A stretch of 6,139 nt of DNA from contig WTCN01000083.1 of the NCBI GenBank assembly GCA_013138555.1, positions 1 through 6,139 on the forward strand, in the 5' to 3' direction. The stretch is from Methyloprofundus sp. (GTDB taxonomy: Bacteria > Pseudomonadota > Gammaproteobacteria > Methylococcales > Methylomonadaceae). The notes under the pieces were generated by a model that ran no database searches, had not been told where the DNA came from, and saw only the letters and a program-made list of their open reading frames with translations. Below are positions 1 through 6,139 of the stretch, piece by piece (position 1 is the stretch's first letter; each line of letters starts with the position of its first letter). The translations under genes and the position numbers were made by a program.

Positions 1-11
1 TGAGTATTATA

Positions 12-33
12 GGTAATATTTTTTTATATTACC
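12..33. repeat. Perfect AT-rich inverted repeat upstream of queA
   Basis: GGTAATAT at 12-19 is exactly complementary to ATATTACC at 26-33, around a loop of six T residues (8-bp stem). Neither side is followed by a T tract, so a canonical intrinsic terminator of an upstream gene is not supported. It lies just upstream of the candidate queA -10 and could be an operator-like dyad or only AT-rich composition. Its function is unknown. Confidence 0.5.
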
Positions 34-50
34 AGAAAATTTTATAAAAT
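20..50 (+). promoter_or_regulatory. Candidate queA promoter (weak)
   Basis: The best -10-like string is TAAAAT at 45-50 (5 of 6 to TATAAT), inside a perfect 12-bp palindrome, ATTTTATAAAAT at 39-50. About 17 bp upstream there are only T-rich hexamers (TTTTAT at 22-27), a poor -35. A start site near 57 would give a short leader of about 30 nt. The leader contains a small hairpin, CCGC-TTTA-GCGG (70-81), next to the start codon. The call rests on AT content and position and is tentative. Confidence 0.3.
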
Positions 51-86
51 AGTGTTTTTAATACTTGATCCGCTTTAGCGGCTAAT

Positions 87-1130
87 ATGGCATACATGAA
101 AAAAAGTGATTTTTACTATGAGCTTCCTGATGAGCTGATTGCTCAGCAACCTTTATCTGAACGCAGTGCAAGTCGCTTATTATGTCTGGATAGCAGCAGT
201 GATGCTATTTACGATAAGCAATTTAGTGACTTGCTTGAACTGTTACATAAGGATGATTTATTAGTGCTTAATAATACCAAGGTGATTCCGGCCAGGTTAT
301 TTGGGCATAAACAGACGGGGGGAAAGGTTGAGATTTTAATTGAACGCGTATTGAATGAGCGGGAAGTTCTTGCACATACGCGTTCTAGTAAGTCGCTTAA
401 AGCGGGGGCGCTGATTGAATTAGATGAGGGTTTTCAGTGTCAGGTTCTAGGGCGTGTGGATGACTTGTTTCATCTACGGTTTAAAGGTGAGCAGGCATTG
501 GCTGATATTCTGGAGCGTATCGGACATATGCCGTTGCCACCTTATATAGAGCGTGCGGATGATGCCAATGATCAGACGCGTTATCAAACTGTTTTTGCTA
601 AGCAGAGTGGGGCGGTTGCCGCGCCGACGGCGGGTTTGCATTTTGATGATGAGATGATGGCAAGCATTAAGGCGAAAGGGGTTGCTATTGCGTTTGTGAC
701 TTTGCATGTGGCAAGTGGTACTTTTCGTCCCGTTAAGGTGGAAAATCTGGATGAGCATGTGATGCATAAGGAATATTTTGAAGTGCCTGAGGAAACGGTA
801 GCAGCTGTGGAGTATGTTAAAGCACATGGGGGGCGTGTGATAGCAATAGGGACGACTGCGATGCGTTCTTTAGAGTCTGCTTCACGTCATGGTCAGTTGG
901 AGGTGAGCCGTGGTGATACCGATTTATTTATTACCCCTGGCTATCAGTTTAAAACGGTGGATGCCATGCTGACTAATTTTCATTTGTCTGAATCGACATT
1001 ACTGATGCTAGTGTCTGCTTTTGCAGGTTATGAGCGGATCAAAAAAGTGTATCAACATGCGATTGCTGCAAAATACCGTTTTTTTAGTTATGGGGATGCG
1101 ATGTTTATTCAGCGTAAACTGGAAAGTTAG
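87..1130 (+). CDS. queA: S-adenosylmethionine:tRNA ribosyltransferase-isomerase QueA
   Basis: QueA is a cytoplasmic enzyme that transfers and isomerises the ribosyl group of S-adenosylmethionine onto 7-aminomethyl-7-deazaguanine at tRNA position 34. The product is epoxyqueuosine, the penultimate queuosine intermediate. The 347-residue product matches the family along its full length: LNNTKVIPARLFG (61-73), GHMPLPPYI (146-154), GAVAAPTAGLHF (175-186), FVTLHVASGTF (203-213), IGTTAMRSLES (254-264), TNFHLSESTLLML (296-308) and YRFFSYGDAMF (330-340). Two spots differ from the usual consensus: HVAS for HVGA-type, and HLSES for HLPES. ATG 87 has an AGCGG ribosome-site-like string five bases upstream. 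ATG 96 (fourth codon) aligns better with the E. coli start (MRVTDF) and is a real alternative. The gene ends in tandem TAGTAG stops that run into an inverted repeat. No tgt follows; the next gene is convergent. The product call is very secure and the exact start is not. Confidence 0.97.
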   Translation: MAYMKKSDFYYELPDELIAQQPLSERSASRLLCLDSSSDAIYDKQFSDLLELLHKDDLLVLNNTKVIPARLFGHKQTGGKVEILIERVLNEREVLAHTRSSKSLKAGALIELDEGFQCQVLGRVDDLFHLRFKGEQALADILERIGHMPLPPYIERADDANDQTRYQTVFAKQSGAVAAPTAGLHFDDEMMASIKAKGVAIAFVTLHVASGTFRPVKVENLDEHVMHKEYFEVPEETVAAVEYVKAHGGRVIAIGTTAMRSLESASRHGQLEVSRGDTDLFITPGYQFKTVDAMLTNFHLSESTLLMLVSAFAGYERIKKVYQHAIAAKYRFFSYGDAMFIQRKLES

Positions 1131-1195
1131 TAGCTGTGCTGAGGTACGAAGCGCATCTTGTGCGATTGATGCGCTTCGTGCCTCAGCACATCCTA
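1130..1195. repeat. Long BIME-like inverted repeat between convergent queA and ybiT
   Basis: Arms at 1135-1157 and 1168-1190 are 23 bases each. They are complementary at 22 positions, and the remaining one (T1145 with G1180) is a G-U pair in RNA. The loop is 10 bases (1158-1167). Each arm can also fold alone. The right arm read on the minus strand starts TAGGATGTGC and ends GCGCATC, which is a 7-bp stem with one G-U pair; the left arm has TGTGC pairing with GCGCA. A GTAG tetranucleotide heads the left unit at 1130-1133, as in REP units associated with RAYT transposases (family knowledge). This suggests two REP-like units in inverted orientation. There is no T tract on either side, so it is not a standard intrinsic terminator, although the hairpin may protect both mRNA 3' ends or slow polymerase. 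Copies elsewhere in the genome cannot be seen from this window. Confidence 0.8.
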
Positions 1196-1226
1196 TAACA
1201 TAATAAAGCTTAATCTAAGGGCGAGC

Positions 1227-2810
1227 CTACTCCTGGCTACGCAAATATTCATCATAAGTTCCTTTGAAATCTATGATGCCTGTGGGCGTTATTTCCAGGA
1301 TGCGCGTTGCCAGTGAGGAAACAAATTCACGGTCATGACTAACAAAGATAAGAGTGCCGGGATAATTTTCCAGTGCCAGATTGAGTGATTCAATGGATTC
1401 CATATCAAGATGGTTGGTGGGTTCGTCCATTAACATAATATTGGCGCGTTGTAACATCAGTTTGCCAAAGATCATCCGGCCTTGTTCTCCCCCCGAAAGG
1501 ACTTGTACCTTTTTATCAATCTCATCCTGAGAAAATAACAGGCGGCCTAAAACACTGCGGATAGCCTGGTCGTCATCACTAGGCTTGCGCCAATGTTCCA
1601 TCCAGTCAAAGAGCGGCTCATTGTTTTCAAATTCAGCGGCATGGTCTTGCGCATAATAGCCAAATTCGGAATTTTCAGACCATTTTATTTTACCTGCCGA
1701 AGGCTCGGTGTCGCCAATCAGACATTTCAATAAAGTGGTTTTACCGATACCATTCGGGCCGATAATCGCAACTCGCTCACCGACTTCAACCATCAGGTTT
1801 AGGTCAGCAAACAGCTCTTTATCATAACTTTTACTTAAGCCCTCTACTTCCAGTGCTAAGCGATGCAGTTTTTTGCTTTGCTCAAAACGGATAAAAGGGT
1901 TTCTACGGCTAGAGGGTTTTATATCGGCGAGTTCAATTTTAGTAATTTGTTTGGCGCGGGAAGTGGCCTGTTTTGATTTGGATGCATTGGCAGAAAAACG
2001 GCTGACAAAGGCATTCAGTTCGGCGATTTGTGCTTTCTTTTTGGCGTTGTCTGTGAGTAATTGCTCATTTGCCAGGGTGGCAGCGGTCATATATTCATCG
2101 TATGAACCTGGGTATAAGCGTAATTCACCATAATCCATGTCGGCCATATGACTACAGATGCTATTCAGGAAGTGTCGGTCATGGGAAATAATGACCATAG
2201 TGCACTTACGTTCGTTTAATACGCCTTCCAGCCAGCGAATCGTGTTGATATCAAGGTTGTTGGTGGGCTCGTCCAGAAGCATGATGTCAGGCTCTGAGAA
2301 CAGCACCTGTGCGAGTAAAACACGTAATTTCCAGCCCGGTGCTACAGCAGACATGGAACCGTAGTGTTGTTCAACAGGGATGCCCACACCGGCTAATAAT
2401 TCGCCCGCACGTGCTTCGGCAGTATAACCGTCCATTTCGGCGAATTCTGATTCCAGTTCGGCAGCACGCATACCATCTGCTTCGGTCATTTCCGGGTTAG
2501 CATAGATGGCATCACGCTCTGATTTTACCGTCCATAACTCTTCATGACCCATAATGACAGTATCAAGTACAGCATACTCTTCGTAGGCAAACTGATCCTG
2601 TTTTAATTTACCAATGCGTTCATGAGGGTCTTTTGATACGTTGCCTAGGCTAGGTTCCAGGTCACCTGCCAGGATTTTCATAAAGGTTGATTTGCCGCAG
2701 CCATTAGCACCAATGAGTCCGTAGCGATTGCCGTTACCGAATTTAACGGAGACATCTTCAAAGAGTGGCTTGGCACCAAATTGCATGGTGATATTTGCGG
2801 TTGTAAGCAT
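1227..2810 (-). CDS. ybiT: ABC-F family ribosome-associated ATPase YbiT
   Basis: This is a soluble ABC-F protein of 527 residues (E. coli YbiT is about 530) with two ATPase domains and no membrane segments. ABC-F proteins act at the ribosomal E site to affect stalled or early elongation. Domain 1 has Walker A GANGCGKST (34-42), Walker B DIMLLDEPTNNLD (175-187) and switch SHDRHF (209-214). Its signature is the degenerate MSAVAPGWKLR (153-163) typical of YbiT rather than LSGGQ. The interdomain linker is charged and helical (about 240-310, with AKKKAQIAEL and SKSKQATSRAKQ). Domain 2 has Walker A GPNGIGKTT (351-359), signature LSGGEQGR (438-445), Walker B IMLMDEPTNHLD (458-469) and SHDREF (491-496). 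Both catalytic glutamates (181, 463) are present, so it should be active. A weak GGA lies seven bases before the ATG. Identity to E. coli YbiT is high from the first residues, which fixes the start. It is convergent with queA and divergent from the antiporter gene. I see nothing indicating a dedicated antibiotic-resistance role. Confidence 0.95.
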   Translation of the reverse strand: MLTTANITMQFGAKPLFEDVSVKFGNGNRYGLIGANGCGKSTFMKILAGDLEPSLGNVSKDPHERIGKLKQDQFAYEEYAVLDTVIMGHEELWTVKSERDAIYANPEMTEADGMRAAELESEFAEMDGYTAEARAGELLAGVGIPVEQHYGSMSAVAPGWKLRVLLAQVLFSEPDIMLLDEPTNNLDINTIRWLEGVLNERKCTMVIISHDRHFLNSICSHMADMDYGELRLYPGSYDEYMTAATLANEQLLTDNAKKKAQIAELNAFVSRFSANASKSKQATSRAKQITKIELADIKPSSRRNPFIRFEQSKKLHRLALEVEGLSKSYDKELFADLNLMVEVGERVAIIGPNGIGKTTLLKCLIGDTEPSAGKIKWSENSEFGYYAQDHAAEFENNEPLFDWMEHWRKPSDDDQAIRSVLGRLLFSQDEIDKKVQVLSGGEQGRMIFGKLMLQRANIMLMDEPTNHLDMESIESLNLALENYPGTLIFVSHDREFVSSLATRILEITPTGIIDFKGTYDEYLRSQE

Positions 2811-2838
2811 GGTTTATTCCAAAGTAAGGGTATATAAC

Positions 2839-2891
2839 ACAGCGGAGCAGATTCTGTTGCTTAATTGGCAACAGATGATATAGCACGCTGT
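2839..2891 (-). promoter_or_regulatory. Nested hairpin in the presumed ybiT 5' leader
   Basis: An inner perfect 8-bp stem pairs TCTGTTGC (2853-2860) with GCAACAGA (2868-2875) across a 7-base loop. An outer 6-bp stem pairs ACAGCG (2839-2844) with CGCTGT (2886-2891), followed inward by a GC pair after a small bulge. If ybiT is transcribed from about 2918, this structure lies in its leader, ending about 28 bases before the start codon. It has no T tract, so it is not a terminator. It could equally be a DNA operator for either divergent gene. The pairings are seen; the role is inferred. Confidence 0.4.
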
Positions 2892-2924
2892 TTTTATAAA
2901 GGTAAAGTCTGTAAAAGGGAGCGT

Positions 2925-2953
2925 ATTCTACACGGTTTCGATTGCTTGCGGTA
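2925..2953 (-). promoter_or_regulatory. Candidate ybiT promoter
   Basis: On the minus strand, TAGAAT (complement of 2925-2930) is a 5-of-6 match to the -10 consensus. It is followed by a GC-rich stretch (ACGCTCCC), as in growth-rate-controlled discriminators. The -35 is weak: the best hexamers 17-18 bp upstream are TACCGC and TTACCG (around 2948-2954). This would give a leader of roughly 100 nt containing the nested hairpin. The rest of the 275-bp divergent gap (2811-3085) contains no convincing gene or RNA. Confidence 0.35.
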
Positions 2954-2993
2954 AAATCAATTACACGGGGACCTTGTCGCTTATTTTTTGCTC

Positions 2994-3023
2994 TGTATGA
3001 GAGATAACTTTTACGGGTATAAT
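2994..3023 (+). promoter_or_regulatory. Candidate promoter of the Kef-type antiporter gene
   Basis: A perfect -10 hexamer TATAAT lies at 3018-3023, 62 bases before the start codon. The expected -35 position holds only GTATGA/TGTATG (about 2994-3000), and there is no extended -10 TG, so an activator may be needed. The presumed leader from about 3030 contains a 10-bp palindrome, GCTTTAAAGC (3040-3049). It also has a 5-bp hairpin, CACTT (3057-3061) with AAGTG (3072-3076), close to the start codon. Confidence 0.45.
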
Positions 3024-3085
3024 CATTAATGGTGATAAGGCTTTAAAGCATCTATTCACTTCTTTCTTATTAAGTGTTGTAAGCC

Positions 3086-4789
3086 ATGATTTCAACTTAC
3101 TTGATTGACATTATTGTTCTGTTATTAGCGGCTGTTATTGCTGTGCCTTTTTTTCAGGCCATTAGACTCGGTGCAGTGCCTGGTTTTTTGATCGCGGGCA
3201 TGATTGTCGGGCCATCTGCTCTGGGTTTGATCAATAATATTAGTGAAATCGGGCATCTTGCAGATATTGGTGTTGTGTTACTGCTCTTTGTTATCGGTAT
3301 TGAGCTTAAACCTTCGCATTTGTGGCAAATGAGGCGTTTAGTTTTTGGTTTAGGGTCACTACAGATACTACTGACAGGATTTTTACTTGGCGCAGTGGGC
3401 TATGTTTTCTTTGCTATTCCTTTGCGCACCGCAATATTAGTAGGGCCTGCGTTAGCGCTTTCTTCCACGGCTTTTGTATTGCAATTACTGACGGAACAAA
3501 AGTCGCTGACATCAGTCTATGGGCGAACTTCTTTTTCAGTATTATTACTTCAGGATCTGGCGGTTGTGCCACTCCTGGCTTTGGTTCCATTACTGCTAAT
3601 GCCCGACCTGAGTATTGGTGAAGATATTGGCGTTGCGTTACTGCAATCTTTATTGGTTCTTGGACTCGTGGTGCTATCAGGTCGTTATTTTTTACACCCG
3701 ATTCTGCATCGTGTTGCCCTTGCGCAAAATCCAGAAGTTTTTACGGCCTCTGCGGTACTTATTGTTCTGGGGACCGCTCTTATCGCGGAGCATATCGGGT
3801 TTTCTATGGCGATGGGGGCCTTTTTAGCAGGCTTGCTTATCTCTGATTCAGCGTATAAACATCAGGTTATGGCAGAAATACAGCCTTTTCGAGGGTTGCT
3901 GCTAGGATTGTTTTTTATGTCGATGGGAATGTCGCTCAAACTTAGCCTGGTGATTGCTAATCCTATGCTTTCGTTTGGTATAGTCAGTTTGTTAATCGTG
4001 ATAAAAATCGTGGCGCTTGTTCCTCTTGCGTATTTGTTTGGACTGAAGGTGAAAAATAGTCTTGCAGTCGCATTGGTGCTGGCACAAAGTGGTGAGTTTG
4101 CTTTGGTACTCTTTTCTTTAGCTAATCGATCCAGGCTGATAGCGGATGAATTGTTTCAGCAATTATTACTTGTTGTTTTGCTGAGTATGCTGCTGACACC
4201 CATACTCGCTTATTTTGCTCGGCGACTGGCAAAATCTGAGCAGAGCAGAAAAATAGAAAATACTGAAAAGCCTGTCGAAGCGCCTATCGTTCTTGCAGGA
4301 TTTGGTCGGGTAGGGCATCGAATAGGTGAAATCCTGTCTATTTCAGGATATGCATTTGTTGCGCTGGATTCAAATGCTTTAATCGTTGAGTCGGGGCGGG
4401 CAGAAGGGCATCCTGTTTTCTATGGTGATGTGCGCAACCCCGAAGTGTTAAAGTCCGTTGGTGCGGATCATGCACGGGTTATGATTGTGACATTAAATGA
4501 CCCGGAGGCATCTGAGCACTTGGTGGCATCATTACGCACAGCACATCCGGAGATTAAAATTTTTGTCCGTGGACATAGTTTGACTCAATGCCTTGAATTG
4601 CGAGGAATGGGAGCGACGGGCGCGGTATCCGAGTATGTAGAAGTCAGTATAGAGTTAGCGCGTATGGCTTTAGAAAATGTAGGGGTGAGCAAGCGAGAGC
4701 GGAATACTGTGTTAGGTGGTTTTCGACGTAAATATTATGCTGAAATCGAGGCGGGTATTAAATTAGAAAAGCCTAAGGATGTGAAATAA
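3086..4789 (+). CDS. KefB/KefC-type monovalent cation:proton antiporter (CPA2) with TrkA-N domain
   Basis: This is an inner-membrane CPA2 antiporter of 567 residues, predicted to exchange K+ (or Na+) for H+. About twelve to thirteen hydrophobic segments span residues 4-378. Family motifs are LLLFVIGIELKPSHLWQMRR (65-84), SSTAFVLQLL (126-135), LLLQDLAVVPLLAL (153-166, with the membrane acidic residue D157), FSMAMGAFLAGLL (239-251) and PFRGLLLGLFFMSMGMSL (267-284). A basic, polar linker (379-398) leads to a TrkA-N/RCK fold at about 399-515. There GFGRVG (405-410) is the dinucleotide-binding loop, D428 follows the second strand, and YGDVRNPEVL lies at 446-455. Similarity to E. coli KefB/KefC is clear, but the protein is shorter (KefB is about 600) and no kefF or kefG quinone-reductase partner is adjacent. 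Glutathione gating is therefore not assured, so I give no symbol. The ribosome site is weak (TAAGTG, nine bases upstream). The start fits the family, since the first membrane segment begins at once. Confidence 0.92.
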   Translation: MISTYLIDIIVLLLAAVIAVPFFQAIRLGAVPGFLIAGMIVGPSALGLINNISEIGHLADIGVVLLLFVIGIELKPSHLWQMRRLVFGLGSLQILLTGFLLGAVGYVFFAIPLRTAILVGPALALSSTAFVLQLLTEQKSLTSVYGRTSFSVLLLQDLAVVPLLALVPLLLMPDLSIGEDIGVALLQSLLVLGLVVLSGRYFLHPILHRVALAQNPEVFTASAVLIVLGTALIAEHIGFSMAMGAFLAGLLISDSAYKHQVMAEIQPFRGLLLGLFFMSMGMSLKLSLVIANPMLSFGIVSLLIVIKIVALVPLAYLFGLKVKNSLAVALVLAQSGEFALVLFSLANRSRLIADELFQQLLLVVLLSMLLTPILAYFARRLAKSEQSRKIENTEKPVEAPIVLAGFGRVGHRIGEILSISGYAFVALDSNALIVESGRAEGHPVFYGDVRNPEVLKSVGADHARVMIVTLNDPEASEHLVASLRTAHPEIKIFVRGHSLTQCLELRGMGATGAVSEYVEVSIELARMALENVGVSKRERNTVLGGFRRKYYAEIEAGIKLEKPKDVK

Positions 4790-4798
4790 TTAATTGTG

Positions 4799-4830
4799 TG
4801 TAGGGGCAAGCACAAGGGATTGCCCCTACG
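4799..4830. repeat. GTAG-headed palindrome between convergent antiporter and mtaB genes
   Basis: GTAGGGGCAA (4800-4809) is perfectly complementary to TTGCCCCTAC (4820-4829), with loop GCACAAGGGA; a T-G pair at 4799/4830 extends the stem. The unit begins GTAG and ends CTAC. It fills most of the 53-bp gap between the two stop codons. Neither strand has a T run after the stem, so a classic intrinsic terminator is not supported, although the hairpin could still serve both 3' ends. Similar GGGGC-rich, CACAAGGG-containing palindromes are, as I recall, dispersed in many bacterial genomes. Copy number here is unknown. Confidence 0.7.
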
Positions 4831-4842
4831 AAACCGAGTTAT

Positions 4843-6129
4843 TTAAATTAGTTCAGTTAAAAGATAACTCTCTTTAATATCCCTGATTTCTGCCGTGCTA
4901 ATTTTATTTTCTAATGATTCTGTCTTATCGACAATAGTCGCTACACGCAGGTAATTCGGTGTATAGCCAAATACTTTTTGCTGTGTTGCATTGATGTCTT
5001 CTGTTTGTCCTTCCCATAAAATCTCGAAGGATTTATCCAGGTTTTGGCTAAAAAAGTCCTGCTTCATTTGTTCGGCTAACTGATGTAATTGCTGGCTACG
5101 TTGTTTCTTGAGTGTGTTTTCAAGGTGATCCGGTAAGGTGGCTGCTTTTGTCCCGCTACGAATGGAATAGCTGAAGATATGGATATGTCCAAAGCGGGTT
5201 TGTTTTATAAAGGCAAAACTCTCTTGCCACTCTTGCTCTGTTTCACCCGGGAAACCTACAATAATATCGGTGGTAATATTGATATGCGGCACAGCTTTGC
5301 GTGCCTCCTGGACGATTTTGCTAAATTCTTCGGTTTTACAGCGCCTTGCCATACGTTTTAAGACACTATCCGAACCACTTTGCAAAGGCAGATGTAGGTG
5401 AGGCAGTAAGCGTGGATTAGCAAACAAGGCAAAGAAATTTTCTGGTAAGTCCCAGGGTTCTAATGAACCTAGGCGTAAGCGGGGAACCGTCGTTTGCTCC
5501 AGAATTGCCTGAATCAGCTCAGCCAGATTCTGTTTAATATCTGATCCATAACCGCCTAAATGTACTCCCGTTAAAATGACTTCTTTGACCCCTTGCTCGA
5601 CAAAGGTATTAATCTGCTTAACAAGCTGTGCAATAGGCGTGCTTTTTTCTTCCCCGCGCGCAACGGTGACGATACAAAAGGTACAACGATAGCGACAGCC
5701 ATCTTGTACCTTAATAAAGGCGCGTTGTCTGCCGCGTTTAAATAAAGAAATTTCAGCGGGTTCTGTGGACATGGCAGGCATACTGGGGATGTCTAGCTCG
5801 GCGATAGCAAGTTCAACTAGGCGGTCTTTATCCTGATTGCCGACGATTAAATCAACCCCTAGTAATTCTGCGGCTTCATCTGAATTCAGCGTGACATAAC
5901 AGCCACTGGCAACAATTTTAGCACTTGGGTTATCTCGATGGATACGACGAATAAGCTGACGTGATTTCCGCACGGCATCTTGAGTGACGGCACAGGAATT
6001 AATAATAATCAGCTGTGCTTCATTTTGTATACGGGTAATTTGATGACCCGCTTTTTGAAAAGCCTGTGCCCAGCTTTCCAGCTCGGCTTCATTAAGGCGA
6101 CAGCCCAGTGTTCTAAGGTGAACTAACAT
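4843..6129 (-). CDS. mtaB: tRNA (t6A37) methylthiotransferase MtaB
   Basis: MtaB is a radical-SAM enzyme that inserts a methylthio group at C2 of N6-threonylcarbamoyladenosine-37 in ANN-decoding tRNAs, giving ms2t6A. The 428-residue product has the full three-domain layout. The N-terminal methylthiotransferase domain has its three cluster cysteines (TLGC10, NSC46AVT, SGC77). The radical-SAM domain (about 138-355) carries C145-x3-C149-x2-C152 (GCRYRCTFC), followed by TGVHLGGYG (187-195), LHLPLQSGS (245-253) and TDIIVGFPGET (287-297). A C-terminal TRAM-like domain (about 363-427) contains GYTPNYLRV (388-396), a form typical of MtaB. TLGCRLNEAE near the N-terminus, the shorter length and the TRAM motif separate it from MiaB and RimO. 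The start codon fits the family, but the upstream strand (TTTTTGCAAC) shows no ribosome site, and the frame stays open to the window edge. The gene is convergent with the antiporter gene. MiaB-type function is the main alternative and is less likely. Confidence 0.94.
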   Translation of the reverse strand: MLVHLRTLGCRLNEAELESWAQAFQKAGHQITRIQNEAQLIIINSCAVTQDAVRKSRQLIRRIHRDNPSAKIVASGCYVTLNSDEAAELLGVDLIVGNQDKDRLVELAIAELDIPSMPAMSTEPAEISLFKRGRQRAFIKVQDGCRYRCTFCIVTVARGEEKSTPIAQLVKQINTFVEQGVKEVILTGVHLGGYGSDIKQNLAELIQAILEQTTVPRLRLGSLEPWDLPENFFALFANPRLLPHLHLPLQSGSDSVLKRMARRCKTEEFSKIVQEARKAVPHINITTDIIVGFPGETEQEWQESFAFIKQTRFGHIHIFSYSIRSGTKAATLPDHLENTLKKQRSQQLHQLAEQMKQDFFSQNLDKSFEILWEGQTEDINATQQKVFGYTPNYLRVATIVDKTESLENKISTAEIRDIKESYLLTELI

Positions 6130-6139
6130 GTTGCAAAAA

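Noticed and set aside
1..3. TGA at the window start as the stop of an upstream gene
   Set aside because: A single in-view codon gives no frame evidence.
474..827. Open frame of 117 codons on the minus strand
   Set aside because: It lies wholly inside queA on the opposite strand, and its translation is rich in His/Arg/Ile with no recognisable family.
1135..1190. Rho-independent terminator
   Set aside because: The stem is far longer than usual and there is no T tract on either strand, so a REP/BIME-like repeat explains it better.
1021..1203. Open frame of 60 codons on the plus strand spanning the queA end and the inverted repeat
   Set aside because: It is an out-of-frame reading of queA continuing through the palindrome, with no ribosome site or family resemblance.
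1873..2500. Three plus-strand open frames opposite ybiT
   Set aside because: They are antisense to a strongly conserved ABC-F coding sequence and have no independent support.
2811..3085. Small RNA, tRNA or short peptide gene in the divergent gap
   Set aside because: No cloverleaf, no T-tract terminator and no convincing start with ribosome site was seen; promoters and a hairpin account for the visible structure.
3322..3827. Two plus-strand open frames inside the antiporter gene
   Set aside because: They are alternative-frame readings of conserved membrane-segment codons.
5179..5361. Plus-strand open frame opposite mtaB
   Set aside because: It is antisense to the radical-SAM domain of mtaB and has no homology-like features.

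Overview
The window reads as an ordinary housekeeping stretch of a bacterial chromosome. The best guess is a gammaproteobacterium of moderate GC content (mid-40s percent by eye). QueA and YbiT resemble the enterobacterial proteins closely along their whole length. The presence of MtaB, which E. coli lacks, together with GTAG-headed palindromes, would suit a Methylococcales- or Thiotrichales-like lineage. That last placement is a guess from memory, not something the sequence proves.

Layout: positions 1-86 are an AT-rich leader with three small dyads. queA (87-1130, +) follows and converges on ybiT (1227-2810, -). The 96-bp gap between their stops holds a long, near-perfect inverted repeat that looks like a paired REP (BIME-like) element. 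A 275-bp divergent intergenic region (2811-3085) carries outward-facing candidate promoters and a nested hairpin in the presumed ybiT leader. Next is a KefB/KefC-type CPA2 cation/proton antiporter with a C-terminal TrkA-N domain (3086-4789, +). It converges on mtaB (4843-6129, -), and this 53-bp gap holds a second GTAG-headed palindrome. mtaB begins ten bases from the window end.

Three of the four genes act on translation. QueA makes the queuosine precursor at tRNA position 34. MtaB adds the methylthio group to t6A at tRNA position 37. YbiT is an ABC-F ATPase that works on the ribosome. The fourth is a membrane ion transporter. All genes alternate in strand (+, -, +, -), so none share an operon inside the window, and queA lacks its frequent partners (tgt, yajC, secDF) here.

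I see no phage, transposase, CRISPR, toxin-antitoxin or defence genes, no tRNA or rRNA, and no clearly new system. The most interesting content is non-coding: the two palindromes placed precisely between convergent genes, one abutting the queA stop codon, and the structured ybiT leader.
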